A stretch of DNA of 64,000 nucleotides. Source: Micromonospora pisi. GTDB lineage: Bacteria > Actinomycetota > Actinomycetes > Mycobacteriales > Micromonosporaceae. Shown one piece after another: positions 36,280-44,458 of the stretch (position 1 is its first letter; the number at the start of each line of letters is the position of its first letter). Below the pieces are notes generated by a model. It saw only the letters and a program-made list of their open reading frames with translations, ran no database searches and was not told the DNA's origin. Where the stretch lies: assembly GCF_003633685.1 (NCBI RefSeq), contig NZ_RBKT01000001.1:3410001-3474000 (forward strand), read 5' to 3'. Position numbers and translations under genes: made by a program.

Positions 36280-37233
36280 TCACGCCACTGCCTCCGGCAT
36301 CCAGGCGACCGCCGAGGTCTGCCGGAAGTAGCGGCCGGAGACCGCCTCGTTCACCTGGGAACAGGTGCGTTCCAGGCTGGCCAGCACCGCGGGGAAGTCG
36401 GTCAGGAGTTCGTCGGCTCCTCGGAACTCGAGATTGGTCCGGGCCCGGCCGACGATCCGCTGTGCCTCGGTGCTGACCCCGACACGGCCCGGCTGCCCTG
36501 GTCCGCCGGCCGGTTCGAGCTCGGTGAGACATGCCTCGGCGGCGGAGAGCGCGGCAAAGACCGACCGGGGAAAGAGCCGGTCGAGCAGGAGGAACTCGGC
36601 GGCGTACCGGTCGTCGAGCGAGCCCCGATAGGTGCGCAGGAAGGTCTCCCAGGCACCGCACGAGCGCAACAGGGTCAGCCAGGACGGAATGCTGCCGCCG
36701 GCCCGTACGTGGGTGGAGAGCAGCCGGGCGGTCATGTCGACCCGTTCCACACTGCGGCCGAGGACCATGAAGAGCCAGCCCTCGTCCCGACTCATGGTGG
36801 CGTCGGCGAGTCCGGCGAGGACCGCGCAACGCTCGCGTACCCAGCGGAAGAAGGCGTGCACACCCTGCTGCTCGACCCGCCGACGGGCGTCCGGCAGGCC
36901 GTGCCAGGTGGCGTTGAGCCCCTCCCACATGTCTGCGGAGATGGTCTCCCTGGCTCCCCGCGCGTTCTCCCGCGCGGCGGCGAGCGCGCCCACCACCGAA
37001 CTGTGGCTCCCCTCGTCGAGGCCGAGCAGGCCGACCACCCGGGCCGCGGAGACGGGCTGCTCCGGTGGTGGTACGCCCATCACGGCGAGCAGTGAGCGGC
37101 AGGCGGTCTCCTCGTCGGACCAGGGGTCGGCGAGCATCCGGTGCAGGTGTACGTCGAGGATGCGGGCGGTGTCCTCGGCTCGCTCGACGTACCGGCCGAT
37201 CCAGTAGAGCGATTCCGCGATCCGGCTCAGCAC
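36280..37233 (-). CDS. alpha-E domain-containing protein
   Basis: A 317-residue all-helical protein (DUF403/alpha-E). The N-terminal LSRIAESLYWIGRYVERAED is the family signature, with FLLLDRLFPRSVFAAL and RYFRQTSAVAW near the C-terminus. Its GTG start overlaps the ATP-grasp stop (GTGCTGA), so the two are translationally coupled. It partners the circularly permuted ATP-grasp enzyme in an amide-ligase-type operon. Its biochemical role is unknown. Confidence 0.9.
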   Translation of the reverse strand: MLSRIAESLYWIGRYVERAEDTARILDVHLHRMLADPWSDEETACRSLLAVMGVPPPEQPVSAARVVGLLGLDEGSHSSVVGALAAARENARGARETISADMWEGLNATWHGLPDARRRVEQQGVHAFFRWVRERCAVLAGLADATMSRDEGWLFMVLGRSVERVDMTARLLSTHVRAGGSIPSWLTLLRSCGAWETFLRTYRGSLDDRYAAEFLLLDRLFPRSVFAALSAAEACLTELEPAGGPGQPGRVGVSTEAQRIVGRARTNLEFRGADELLTDFPAVLASLERTCSQVNEAVSGRYFRQTSAVAWMPEAVA

Positions 37234-38858
37234 GACGGCCCCCGGTCGAGCGGCCCGTCGATCCGGCTGGACTGCTGTTGCTGTTGCTGCTGGACGGCGA
37301 CCGGCCCGGAGTCGGGACCCGGATCGGGGCTGCGCGGCGCAGGGGCGCTGGTCCCGGGCGGGAGGTTCACGAGCCGGGGTGCCTCGGGCGGCGCCGGTGG
37401 GTCGGTGACGGTGATCGCGGCGGCCGGCGCGTCGGCAAGTATCCAGGTGTCCTTCGAACCGCCTCCCTGACTGGAGTTGACCACCAGGGCGCCTTCCGGC
37501 AGTGCGACCCGGGTCAGCCCGCCGGGCAGCACCGAGACCCGTTCGCCGTCGTTGACCGCGAACGGCCGCAGGTCGACGTGCCGGGCCCGAAGCCGGTTGC
37601 CGACCAGCGTCGGCACCATGGAGAGGGCGACCTCCCGCTGGGCGATCCAGCCGCGCGGGTCGTGGCGTATCCGCTCCGCCAGTTGGGCCAGTTCCTCGTC
37701 ACCGGCCTGGGAGCCGATCACGATGCCCGCACCGCCGGAACCGTCGACCGGTTTCAGCACCAGTTGGTCGAGCCGTTCCAGCACGTGGGCCAGGACGTCG
37801 GGGTCCTCCAGCCGGTAGGTCTCCACGTTCGGCAGGATCGGCTCCTCGTCCAGGTAGTAGCGGATCAGTTCCGGGACGTACGTGTAGAGCAGCTTGTCGT
37901 CGGCGACGCCGTTGCCGACCGCGTTGGCGATGGTGACCCGACCGGCCCGTGCGGCGTTGAGTAGCCCGGCCACACCGATCACCGAGTCGGCCCGGAAGTG
38001 CACCGGGTCGAGGAACTCGTCGTCGATCCGCCGGTAGATCACGTCCACCCGCTGTTCGCCCGCGGTGGTCCGCATCGCCACTTCGTTGCCCACGCAGACC
38101 AGGTCCCGGCCCTCGACCAGCTCGACGCCCATCTCCCGGGCGAGCAGGGCGTGCTCGAAGTAGGCGGAGTTGTGCACCCCGGGGGTGAGCACCACCACCG
38201 TCGGGTCGCTGACCCCGACCGGTGCGGCGGCGCGCAGGGCGCGCAGCAACTGCCCCGGGTACGACTCGACCGGCAGGATCCTGGTGGCGGCGAAGACCTC
38301 GGGCAGTACGTGCGCCATCGCCCGGCGGTTCTCCATCACGTAGCTCACTCCGGAAGGGACCCGTACGTTGTCCTCCAGCACCCGGAAGGTGCCCTGCTCG
38401 TCGCGGATCAGGTCGACCCCGGCGACGTGGATCCGTACGCCGTTGTGCGGGTTGACCCCGGCCGCCTCGCGGTGGAAGTGCGCGCTGGTGACGACGATCC
38501 GGCGCGGTACCACCCCGTCGGCGAGCACCTGGCCGGCGCCGTAGATGTCGGCGAGGAACGCCTCCAGGGTGCGGACCCGCTGGGCCACTCCGGCCTCGAC
38601 CACCCGCCACTGGTCGGCGGCGATGATCCGCGGCACGATGTCGAGCGGGAACGGCCGTTCGATGCCCTTGAGCGCGAACGTGATCCCCTGGTCGAGGAAG
38701 GCCCTGGCGAGAACTTCGGCCCGGATTCCCAGTTCGACACTGGACAGTGGTTGCAGGGTGGCATGCAGCGCTTCGTACGTCTCCCGCGGCATGCCCGGCT
38801 CGCCGAACATCTCGTCCCACCCGGGGCCGAGGCGGTAGTCCTCGAACAAGTCCGCCAT
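37227..38858 (-). CDS. circularly permuted type 2 ATP-grasp protein
   Basis: A 543-residue protein of the CP_ATPgrasp_2 (DUF404/DUF407) family. Recognisable blocks are DEMFGEPGMPRETYEAL, FTFALKGIERPFPLD-type residues rendered here as ITFALKGIERPFPLDIVPRI, IHVAGVDLIRDEQGTFRVLE, and LKPVDGSGGAGIVIG. It probably ligates an amino group to a carboxylate using ATP. The last 55 residues are a Pro/Ser-rich extension with a run of seven glutamines from CAG/CAA codons, which looks lineage-specific. The start is ATG with a leaderless-type -10. It heads the operon with the alpha-E and transglutaminase genes. Confidence 0.92.
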   Translation of the reverse strand: MADLFEDYRLGPGWDEMFGEPGMPRETYEALHATLQPLSSVELGIRAEVLARAFLDQGITFALKGIERPFPLDIVPRIIAADQWRVVEAGVAQRVRTLEAFLADIYGAGQVLADGVVPRRIVVTSAHFHREAAGVNPHNGVRIHVAGVDLIRDEQGTFRVLEDNVRVPSGVSYVMENRRAMAHVLPEVFAATRILPVESYPGQLLRALRAAAPVGVSDPTVVVLTPGVHNSAYFEHALLAREMGVELVEGRDLVCVGNEVAMRTTAGEQRVDVIYRRIDDEFLDPVHFRADSVIGVAGLLNAARAGRVTIANAVGNGVADDKLLYTYVPELIRYYLDEEPILPNVETYRLEDPDVLAHVLERLDQLVLKPVDGSGGAGIVIGSQAGDEELAQLAERIRHDPRGWIAQREVALSMVPTLVGNRLRARHVDLRPFAVNDGERVSVLPGGLTRVALPEGALVVNSSQGGGSKDTWILADAPAAAITVTDPPAPPEAPRLVNLPPGTSAPAPRSPDPGPDSGPVAVQQQQQQQSSRIDGPLDRGPSC

Positions 38859-38864
38859 GTCCTG

Positions 38865-38870
38865 ACGCTA
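38865..38870 (-). promoter_or_regulatory. -10 hexamer TAGCGT, leaderless ATP-grasp operon
   Basis: On the minus strand TAGCGT is followed by 6 nt and ATG 38858. Confidence 0.45.
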
Positions 38871-39070
38871 CGCCGATCTCGTTGCGCCCACGTAACGGCG
38901 AAACTCGACTCCTTGCCGTTACCAGTCGACGGGGCCGGGCATTCCGGACGCCCACCCGCCATTGATTGTCATCTTTACGACATAGGCGCATCCGTCCAGG
39001 TTCGTGGAGGTTGAGCAGGGTGTCCACCCTGATCAACCGACCGCTCCCTCGTCACCCCGGGAGGCACCCC

Positions 39071-39334
39071 ATGACCCCCACCACCACCCAGACCCGGCAC
39101 CCCTGGCGGGCCACCGCCCGGACCATTCTCGCCGCGCTCGTCGGCGCCCTGTCCCTGGTCCCCACCGTGGCGGCGACCACCGGACTCGACACCGTGCCGG
39201 CGGTCGCCCAGCTCATCGTCGTCGCCGGTGCGATCACCCGGATACTGGCGATCCCCGGCGTGGATCTGTGGCTGCGCCGATTCCTGCCCTGGCTCTCCTC
39301 GGCACCGGGCAACGACGTACAGCCGGGCATCTGA
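39071..39334 (+). CDS. small holin-like membrane protein
   Basis: An 87-residue protein starting at ATG 39071, with GGGAGG 8 nt upstream. Two hydrophobic helices (residues about 15-34 and 41-60) are joined by a short loop, and the N-terminus is polar and Thr-rich (MTPTTTQTRHPW). The size, topology and the VAQLIVVAGAITRILAI segment recall small holin-like proteins of actinobacteriophages. No lysin or phage structural gene is nearby, so it may simply be an uncharacterised membrane peptide. Confidence 0.6.
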   Translation: MTPTTTQTRHPWRATARTILAALVGALSLVPTVAATTGLDTVPAVAQLIVVAGAITRILAIPGVDLWLRRFLPWLSSAPGNDVQPGI

Positions 39335-39644
39335 ACAACGCGACGGCGCCTGCCCGCCCCCATGGTGGGGCCGCCGACGCGGGACCCGTCGGCGGCCCGT
39401 CGGCTAGCCGTAACCGTCAGGAACGGGGGGACCTGAGGTGGCGGGTCGCGTACCCCAACGGTACGCCGATCGCCCCGTCCACCGGGTCCCGTCGACCCCG
39501 ACCCCCGACAACCCCCACCGACTGGCGCGACACCACCGGTATCGCCCGGTCATCGCCGTTCGTTAGCCGTAGCGTGGCCGGTATCACCACTGGTCGGGCC
39601 TGTGTCGGTCGACGGACACCGGCAGTTCAGGCTCGACCAAGACC
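39335..39644. other. 310-bp intergenic region with a terminator hairpin
   Basis: No gene is supported. A perfect 12-bp hairpin (39368-39379 with 39387-39398, 7-nt loop) follows the holin-like gene and is a likely terminator. The rest is high-GC sequence before DedA with no clear motif. Confidence 0.5.
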
Positions 39645-40463
39645 ATGTCGGCCGAACGCGTCGAGGTGAACCGCGTGCCCGAGCTACTCACCAACGTCGC
39701 GTCACCCGCGTCGGCGTACCTGGCGCTCTTCGTCCTCCTGGTCGTGGACGCCTTCGTGCCGGTGGTGCCGACCCAGGTCATCATGATCACCGGCGGGGCG
39801 CTGACCATCTACGGCAACCTGAACCTGCCGCTCACCATCGCCGTCGGCGCGCTCGGGGTGTTCTGCGGGGACACCGCCTGCTACCTGCTCGGCCGGGTCG
39901 GGGCGGGACGACTGCTCAACGGCTGGCGCCTGCTGCGCGGCCGGTACGGGCCGGCGACAAGCGACACCCGGACAGCCACCGGGCCCGGCGGGAGTCGACC
40001 TGCCGGGCTCCTCACGGAGCCGGACGAGAGCGCCCCGGACGGCACCGGCGGCTCCCGCTCCCGCCAGGCCGCCACTCGGTTCACCCGGGCACTGCGGCAA
40101 CCCGGACCGCTGGTCATCCTGCTCTGCCGCTTCGTCCCCGGGGGACGGATGATCGCCTGCTTCAACGCGGGTCGGGTTCGCTACCCGTACCGGCGCTTCC
40201 TCGCGTACGACGCCCTGGCGGCGCTCGGCTGGGCCGCGTACGGCGCACTGGTCGGCCACCTCGGCGGCGCCGCGCTGACCGACTCGGTGTGGCGACTCGC
40301 CACGGTGGCGGTACTCGCCGCCGCCGGCTTCGCCGCCGCCGGTTGGGCGTTGACCCTGACCAACGGACGGGCCGCCGGGAAGCTGCCAACGCCGGAACCG
40401 GCGCTGGCAGCTTCCGGGATCACTGCAACTCGTGCAGCATCAGCTGACGGGCCGCCTCGGTGA
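39645..40463 (+). CDS. DedA family (SNARE-associated) membrane protein
   Basis: A 272-residue multi-pass protein. The N-terminal half has FVLLVVDAFVPVVPTQVIMI and GALGVFCGDTACYLLGRVGAG. The central region is a low-complexity loop of about 60 residues. The C-terminal half has VILLCRFVPGGRMIACFNAG, the conserved Arg-containing DedA motif. DedA proteins support membrane homeostasis and polyprenyl-phosphate lipid flipping. Start ATG 39645 is the likeliest, and GTG 39675 would also work. The last 15 codons overlap the end of the convergent lpdA gene by 44 bp. Confidence 0.85.
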   Translation: MSAERVEVNRVPELLTNVASPASAYLALFVLLVVDAFVPVVPTQVIMITGGALTIYGNLNLPLTIAVGALGVFCGDTACYLLGRVGAGRLLNGWRLLRGRYGPATSDTRTATGPGGSRPAGLLTEPDESAPDGTGGSRSRQAATRFTRALRQPGPLVILLCRFVPGGRMIACFNAGRVRYPYRRFLAYDALAALGWAAYGALVGHLGGAALTDSVWRLATVAVLAAAGFAAAGWALTLTNGRAAGKLPTPEPALAASGITATRAASADGPPR

Positions 40464-41823
40464 CCGACCCGGAGAGCGACGGATAGATCGTGATCGTGTG
40501 GGCCAGCTGGTCCACGGTCAGGTTGTTCTCCACCGCCAGGGTGATCGGCAGGATCAGCTCGCTGGCCTTCGGCGCCACCACCACGCCACCGATCACCTGA
40601 CCGCTGGCCGGCCGACAGAAGAGCTTGACGAAGCCGTCGGAGAGATCCGCCATCTTGGCCCGCGCGTTGCCGTTCAGCGGCAGCATCACCTGCCGGGCCG
40701 GCGTACGCCCGGAATCCACCTCGTCCTGCGACACCCCGACGGTGGCCAGTTCGGGGTCGGTGAAGACGTTCGCCGCGACGGTCCGCAACCGGAGTGGCTG
40801 GACCGCCTCGCCGAGCGCGTGCCACATCGCGATCCGGCCCTGCATCGCCGCGACACTGGCCAACGGGAGCACCCCGGTGCAGTCACCGGCGGCGTAGATG
40901 CCCGGCACGTTGGTGCGGGAGACCCGGTCGGTGGTGACGTAGCCGCCCGGGGAGACCGCCACGCCGTACTCGGTCAGGCCCAGGCTGGCGGTGTCGGGGA
41001 TCGAACCGACCGCCATCAGGGCGTGCGAGCCGGTCAGCGTACGACCGTCGGAGAGCTCCACCTCGACCCCGTCGGCGGTACGGCGTACCCCGTTGGCCCG
41101 GGAGTTGTTCAGGATGGTCATGCCGCGGGCGCGGAACACCTGCTCGATCGCGGCGGCCGCGTCGGCGTCCTCGTGCGGCATCACCCGGTCACGGCTGGAG
41201 ACCAGGGTGACCCGTACCCCCATGGCCAGGTAGGCGCTGGCGAACTCGGCGCCGGTGACCCCGGACCCGATCACGATCAGATCCTCCGGCAGTTCCGGCA
41301 GGTCGTACACCTGGCGCCAGGTCAGGATCCGCTCCCCGTCCGGTACGGCACTGGGCAGCACCCGGGGTGTGGCGCCGGTGGCGATCAGGACAACTGAGGC
41401 GTCGAGCGGATACTCGGAGTCACCATCGGTCGGGGTGACCAGCACCCGGTGGGTGTGACCGAGAGTGTCCTCGCCGAGCCGGGCCCGGCCGGCCACGAAG
41501 GTGACACCCGCTTTGATGAGTTTGGCGTGGATATCCGCCGACTGGGCCAGGGCGAGCCGCTTCACCCGGGCGTACACCGCCCCGGCGTCGACCGTGACCG
41601 CCTCCAGCCCGTCCGAGTGGACCCCGAACTCCTCCGTGTCCCGGTAGCCGGTAACCACGTCGGAACTGGCGATGAAGGTCTTGGACGGGACGCAGTCGGA
41701 AAGTACGCAGGCGCCACCGGCCCCGTCCGCCTCGATGACGGTGACGTCGGCATCCAACTGGGCCGCGACCAGGGCGGCCTCGTAACCGGCCGGCCCCCCG
41801 CCGATGATCACGATACGACTCAC
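40420..41823 (-). CDS. lpdA: NAD(P)H-quinone / flavoprotein disulfide reductase family
   Basis: A 467-residue flavoprotein. The FAD motif is IVIIGGGPAGYEAAL, the redox-region Cys39 and Cys44 lie in GGACVLSDCVPSKTF, the NAD motif is LIVIGSGVTGAEFASAYLAM, and the second FAD motif is VPGIYAAGDCTG. The C-terminal dimer interface ends HTITIYPSLSGSVTEAARQL. The His-Glu catalytic pair of true lipoamide dehydrogenases (IHPTLSE) is replaced by IYPSLSG. It therefore matches the mycobacterial LpdA (Rv3303c) quinone reductase type rather than the E3 subunit of 2-oxo acid dehydrogenases. The start is GTG 41823. Confidence 0.88.
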   Translation of the reverse strand: MSRIVIIGGGPAGYEAALVAAQLDADVTVIEADGAGGACVLSDCVPSKTFIASSDVVTGYRDTEEFGVHSDGLEAVTVDAGAVYARVKRLALAQSADIHAKLIKAGVTFVAGRARLGEDTLGHTHRVLVTPTDGDSEYPLDASVVLIATGATPRVLPSAVPDGERILTWRQVYDLPELPEDLIVIGSGVTGAEFASAYLAMGVRVTLVSSRDRVMPHEDADAAAAIEQVFRARGMTILNNSRANGVRRTADGVEVELSDGRTLTGSHALMAVGSIPDTASLGLTEYGVAVSPGGYVTTDRVSRTNVPGIYAAGDCTGVLPLASVAAMQGRIAMWHALGEAVQPLRLRTVAANVFTDPELATVGVSQDEVDSGRTPARQVMLPLNGNARAKMADLSDGFVKLFCRPASGQVIGGVVVAPKASELILPITLAVENNLTVDQLAHTITIYPSLSGSVTEAARQLMLHELQ

Positions 41824-41916
41824 AGCACTTGCCCTTCGTTGGCGCTCACAGTGACTTTCTTCTCCCCAACCCGTCCGACACGCACGGTCGTATTCTCCAC
41901 CACCCGTCCTCCGGGC

Positions 41917-41922
41917 TATCGT
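41917..41922 (+). promoter_or_regulatory. -10 hexamer TATCGT, leaderless cyclotransferase-like gene
   Basis: TATCGT is followed by 7 nt and GTG 41930. Confidence 0.45.
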
Positions 41923-41929
41923 CATCGCC

Positions 41930-42385
41930 GTGCGTCATTACGCCGCGTACGGCTCAAACCTCGATCCCGCCCGGATGCGTGCCTACTGTCCGCATTCGCC
42001 CATGATCGGCACCGGCTGGCTGGAAGGCTGGCGCCTCACCTTCGCCGGGGAGGGGGTGATCGGCTGGGAGGGCTCGGTGACCACTGTCGTGGAGTCTCCG
42101 GGCGATCGCGTCTTCGTGGCGATCTACGACGTACACCCCTGGGACGCCGCGCAACTCGACGAGGTCGAGGGGGTGAACGCGGAGACCTACCGCAAGCTGC
42201 ACGTACGGGTGGTCACGCTGGACGGCGAGATCACCGCCTGGGTCTACGTCTTCGCCGGGTACGAGGGCGGCCTGCCGACCGCCTGGTACCTCTCCGAGAT
42301 CGCCAACGCGGCGGAGAAGGCCGGCGCGCCGGACGACTACGTCGCCGAACTGCGCTCGCGCCCCACCGGCACCGCCACCGCCTGA
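41930..42385 (+). CDS. gamma-glutamylcyclotransferase-like protein (AIG2 fold)
   Basis: A 151-residue protein with the substrate-binding YGSN motif at the N-terminus (HYAAYGSNLDPARM). GWRLTFAGEG and the catalytic-Glu region ALYDV...DEVEGVNAETYRK follow, the latter appearing here as IYDVHPWDAAQLDEVEG. The family makes 5-oxoproline from gamma-glutamyl compounds or opens related amides. The substrate is unknown. It is divergent from lpdA, and its stop is 8 bp before repeat locus 5. Confidence 0.85.
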   Translation: MRHYAAYGSNLDPARMRAYCPHSPMIGTGWLEGWRLTFAGEGVIGWEGSVTTVVESPGDRVFVAIYDVHPWDAAQLDEVEGVNAETYRKLHVRVVTLDGEITAWVYVFAGYEGGLPTAWYLSEIANAAEKAGAPDDYVAELRSRPTGTATA

Positions 42386-42393
42386 CCCCGCCG

Positions 42394-42444
42394 AGGAAGG
42401 GCCCCCTTGTCAGCGCCCGGACGTTGACAAGGGACCCTTCCTAC
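42394..42444. repeat. paired GGGCCC palindromic element, locus 5
   Basis: AGGAAGGGCCCCCTTGTCAG (42394-42413) faces an inverted, slightly degenerate partner at about 42423-42444 (TTGACAAGGGACCCTTCCTA). It lies 8 bp after the cyclotransferase-like stop and 12 bp from the converging gene's stop. It is the most diverged of the six loci. Confidence 0.85.
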
Positions 42445-42456
42445 CGCCCGGACGCC

Positions 42457-43191
42457 TCAGGTGAGGCCGCTACGGAGGCTGGTCAGCAGGTCGACCAGTT
42501 CGTTGCGTTCGGAGCCGGAGAGGACGCGGAAGCCGCTCGCGCCGATCCGGTGGGTCATCGCCTCGGCCCAGAGACAGCGCCGCATCAACGGAGCCACCTC
42601 CGGGTACGGCGGCTGCCACCCGTTCGCCAGCGCGCCCGACTCGCCGTCCGGCCCGGCCAGGATCATCTCCAGCGGTGTCAGCCCGGCGGAACGTACGGCG
42701 ATCAAGGCGGCGGCGCTCTGGTGTTCCCGGAGCAGGTGCAGCAGCACCGCCATCCGGGCCGCGGGGTCCGGCACCGGAACCGGCACCGCCCGCCACGCCG
42801 CGAAGAGCGGCATCCCGGTCGCGTCCGCACTGGTCACAATCTGCTGCGCCAGGTCGAACAAGCGGTCCAGCTTCGGGAAGCTGTGCAGGTAATCGACGCC
42901 CCAGCGGCAGCACTCGGTGAGGATGCTCGCCGCCACCTCGGTCGGTCGGGCCACCCGCCGGGCCGCCTCCCACCCCTCGGCGACCGCGTCGGGCGCGAGG
43001 AAGCCGAGCGTCGCGGCCACCGTCTCGGCCGCCACGTCACCCAACGCCCCACCCCGGCCGGCCACCTGGAACGCCCAGCCCGACAGGCCGAGCAGCCGCG
43101 CCCGGCGCAACGTCTGCGGCGACTCGTGGAACGTCCTCGCCAGTGCCGACAAGCTTGGTCGGGCAGCGGCGGCAGCCTGTTCAGGGGTCAA
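42457..43191 (-). CDS. SCO6745-like hypothetical protein
   Basis: A 244-residue, Ala-rich helical protein. The sequence RRARLLGLSGWAFQVAGRGGALGDV recalls the actinobacterial SCO6745 family, whose function is not established. The remaining blocks (RWGVDYLHSFPKLDRLFDL, MRRCLWAEAMTHRIGASGF) show no catalytic motif that I can name. The start is TTG 43191 with GGGAAGGG upstream. No other in-frame start is near. It converges on repeat locus 5. Confidence 0.6.
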   Translation of the reverse strand: MTPEQAAAAARPSLSALARTFHESPQTLRRARLLGLSGWAFQVAGRGGALGDVAAETVAATLGFLAPDAVAEGWEAARRVARPTEVAASILTECCRWGVDYLHSFPKLDRLFDLAQQIVTSADATGMPLFAAWRAVPVPVPDPAARMAVLLHLLREHQSAAALIAVRSAGLTPLEMILAGPDGESGALANGWQPPYPEVAPLMRRCLWAEAMTHRIGASGFRVLSGSERNELVDLLTSLRSGLT

Positions 43192-43272
43192 CTGAGCGCC
43201 CTTCCCACGATCCCGGCGCCGGAGCCGGCGGCACCCGATCGAGCCCGCTCGTTCTCCCGGCCTTCGGGCACA

Positions 43273-44244
43273 CTACTCGGCATCGAGGGCTTCGACCGCC
43301 GCCTGCACGTCCCCGGTACGGCGTCGCGCAGCGGCGAGATCCCGCTCGGCCGACTTGCGCGCCAGTTTGCGGCGGCTGACCTCCTGCTCAGCCGCGGCAC
43401 GGCGACGTTCCGCCTCGGCGAGAGCCGCCTCCGCCTCGGACAGGGCGGAGCCTGCGGCCCGCTCCGCCGCCGTGGCCCGCTCCAACTCCGACTCGGCCCG
43501 GCGCTGCCGCGTACGGGCACCGGTCAGCTCCCGCGCCAGCGTTCGACGTAACTCCGACCGCTCGGCCGCCGCCCGCCGCGCCGCCGCCTCCTCGGCCGCC
43601 TCCTCCCGTGCCGTGGCCTTCCTGGTGGCCGCCTGCTCGGCCGGCGAGCCGGCGCCACGCTGCCCGGAAACCCCGCCGGCGGTTCGGGTGGCGGTCGGTC
43701 CGCTCGCCGCCGGCTCGGGTAACAACACCTCGGCCCCGCCGGTGACCAGCCGCAGTTGCGGCCGGGGCACCTCGCCGAAGCCGGCGTAGCTGGCCGCCCG
43801 GACCAGGCGGCCGGACCGTACCTGCTCGGCCACCTCGACGTCGGCGAGCGCCGCCTGGAGCGTCGCCTCGACCTCGGCGAGGGGCAGCTTGCCGGCGCCC
43901 AACCTCGGGTCGGCCTCGACACCGAGCGCACGGGCCTCGGCGACCAGCGCGGCGACCGTACCGCGCCGCTGGGCGGAGAGTTCCCGGAGCCGGGGCCCGC
44001 GCAGGTCACGCTGGGCGGCACGCAACTCGGCCGCGAGCTCGACCAGATCGGCGACGAGTTCCGGTCGGCGGATCGCGAGCAGGTTCACCAGCCAGGCGGC
44101 CACGGTGGGCTTGCGCAGCTTGGCGAGCTGTCGCGCGGTGGCCTCGTCGCCGGCCGCCCGCGCGGCGGCGACCGCCTCGGTCCGGGCCCCGACGAACCCC
44201 TCCGGTGGGGCGGTGTAGAGGCGCTGGACAAGGTCAGCCGGCAT
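43273..44244 (-). CDS. hypothetical Ala/Arg/Glu-rich coiled-coil protein
   Basis: A 323-residue protein. Residues 1-150 are a helical domain containing ARQLAKLRKPTVAAWLVNLL, which I recall from uncharacterised actinobacterial proteins. Residues about 200-320 are a long charged coiled coil (repeated AERR, EAEAALAEAER units). There is no signal peptide or TM. Function unknown. The order of a globular head followed by a coiled coil suggests a structural or scaffold role. Confidence 0.7.
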   Translation of the reverse strand: MPADLVQRLYTAPPEGFVGARTEAVAAARAAGDEATARQLAKLRKPTVAAWLVNLLAIRRPELVADLVELAAELRAAQRDLRGPRLRELSAQRRGTVAALVAEARALGVEADPRLGAGKLPLAEVEATLQAALADVEVAEQVRSGRLVRAASYAGFGEVPRPQLRLVTGGAEVLLPEPAASGPTATRTAGGVSGQRGAGSPAEQAATRKATAREEAAEEAAARRAAAERSELRRTLARELTGARTRQRRAESELERATAAERAAGSALSEAEAALAEAERRRAAAEQEVSRRKLARKSAERDLAAARRRTGDVQAAVEALDAE

Positions 44245-44458
44245 GCCCGGTGCCCCCGGTCCGGGTCAGCACGGGCCCGACCGGCTGTCGACGTCCTTTT
44301 CGGAGGGTGAACCACGGGTGGCCGGTCCTGGTCCGCCGCATCGTGACTCCTCGACAACCGAATCGTGATGTTCCCCAGTGCAGTCTGCCGGAACCGGGGC
44401 ACGGGCGCCTCGCGTCTGAGGGAACACCCGGAGCGGGGAAACGGAATTCGGAGGAGTC

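Noticed and set aside
39071-39334. Prophage remnant
   Set aside because: Only a single holin-like protein is present. No integrase, lysin, structural genes or attachment repeats are nearby.
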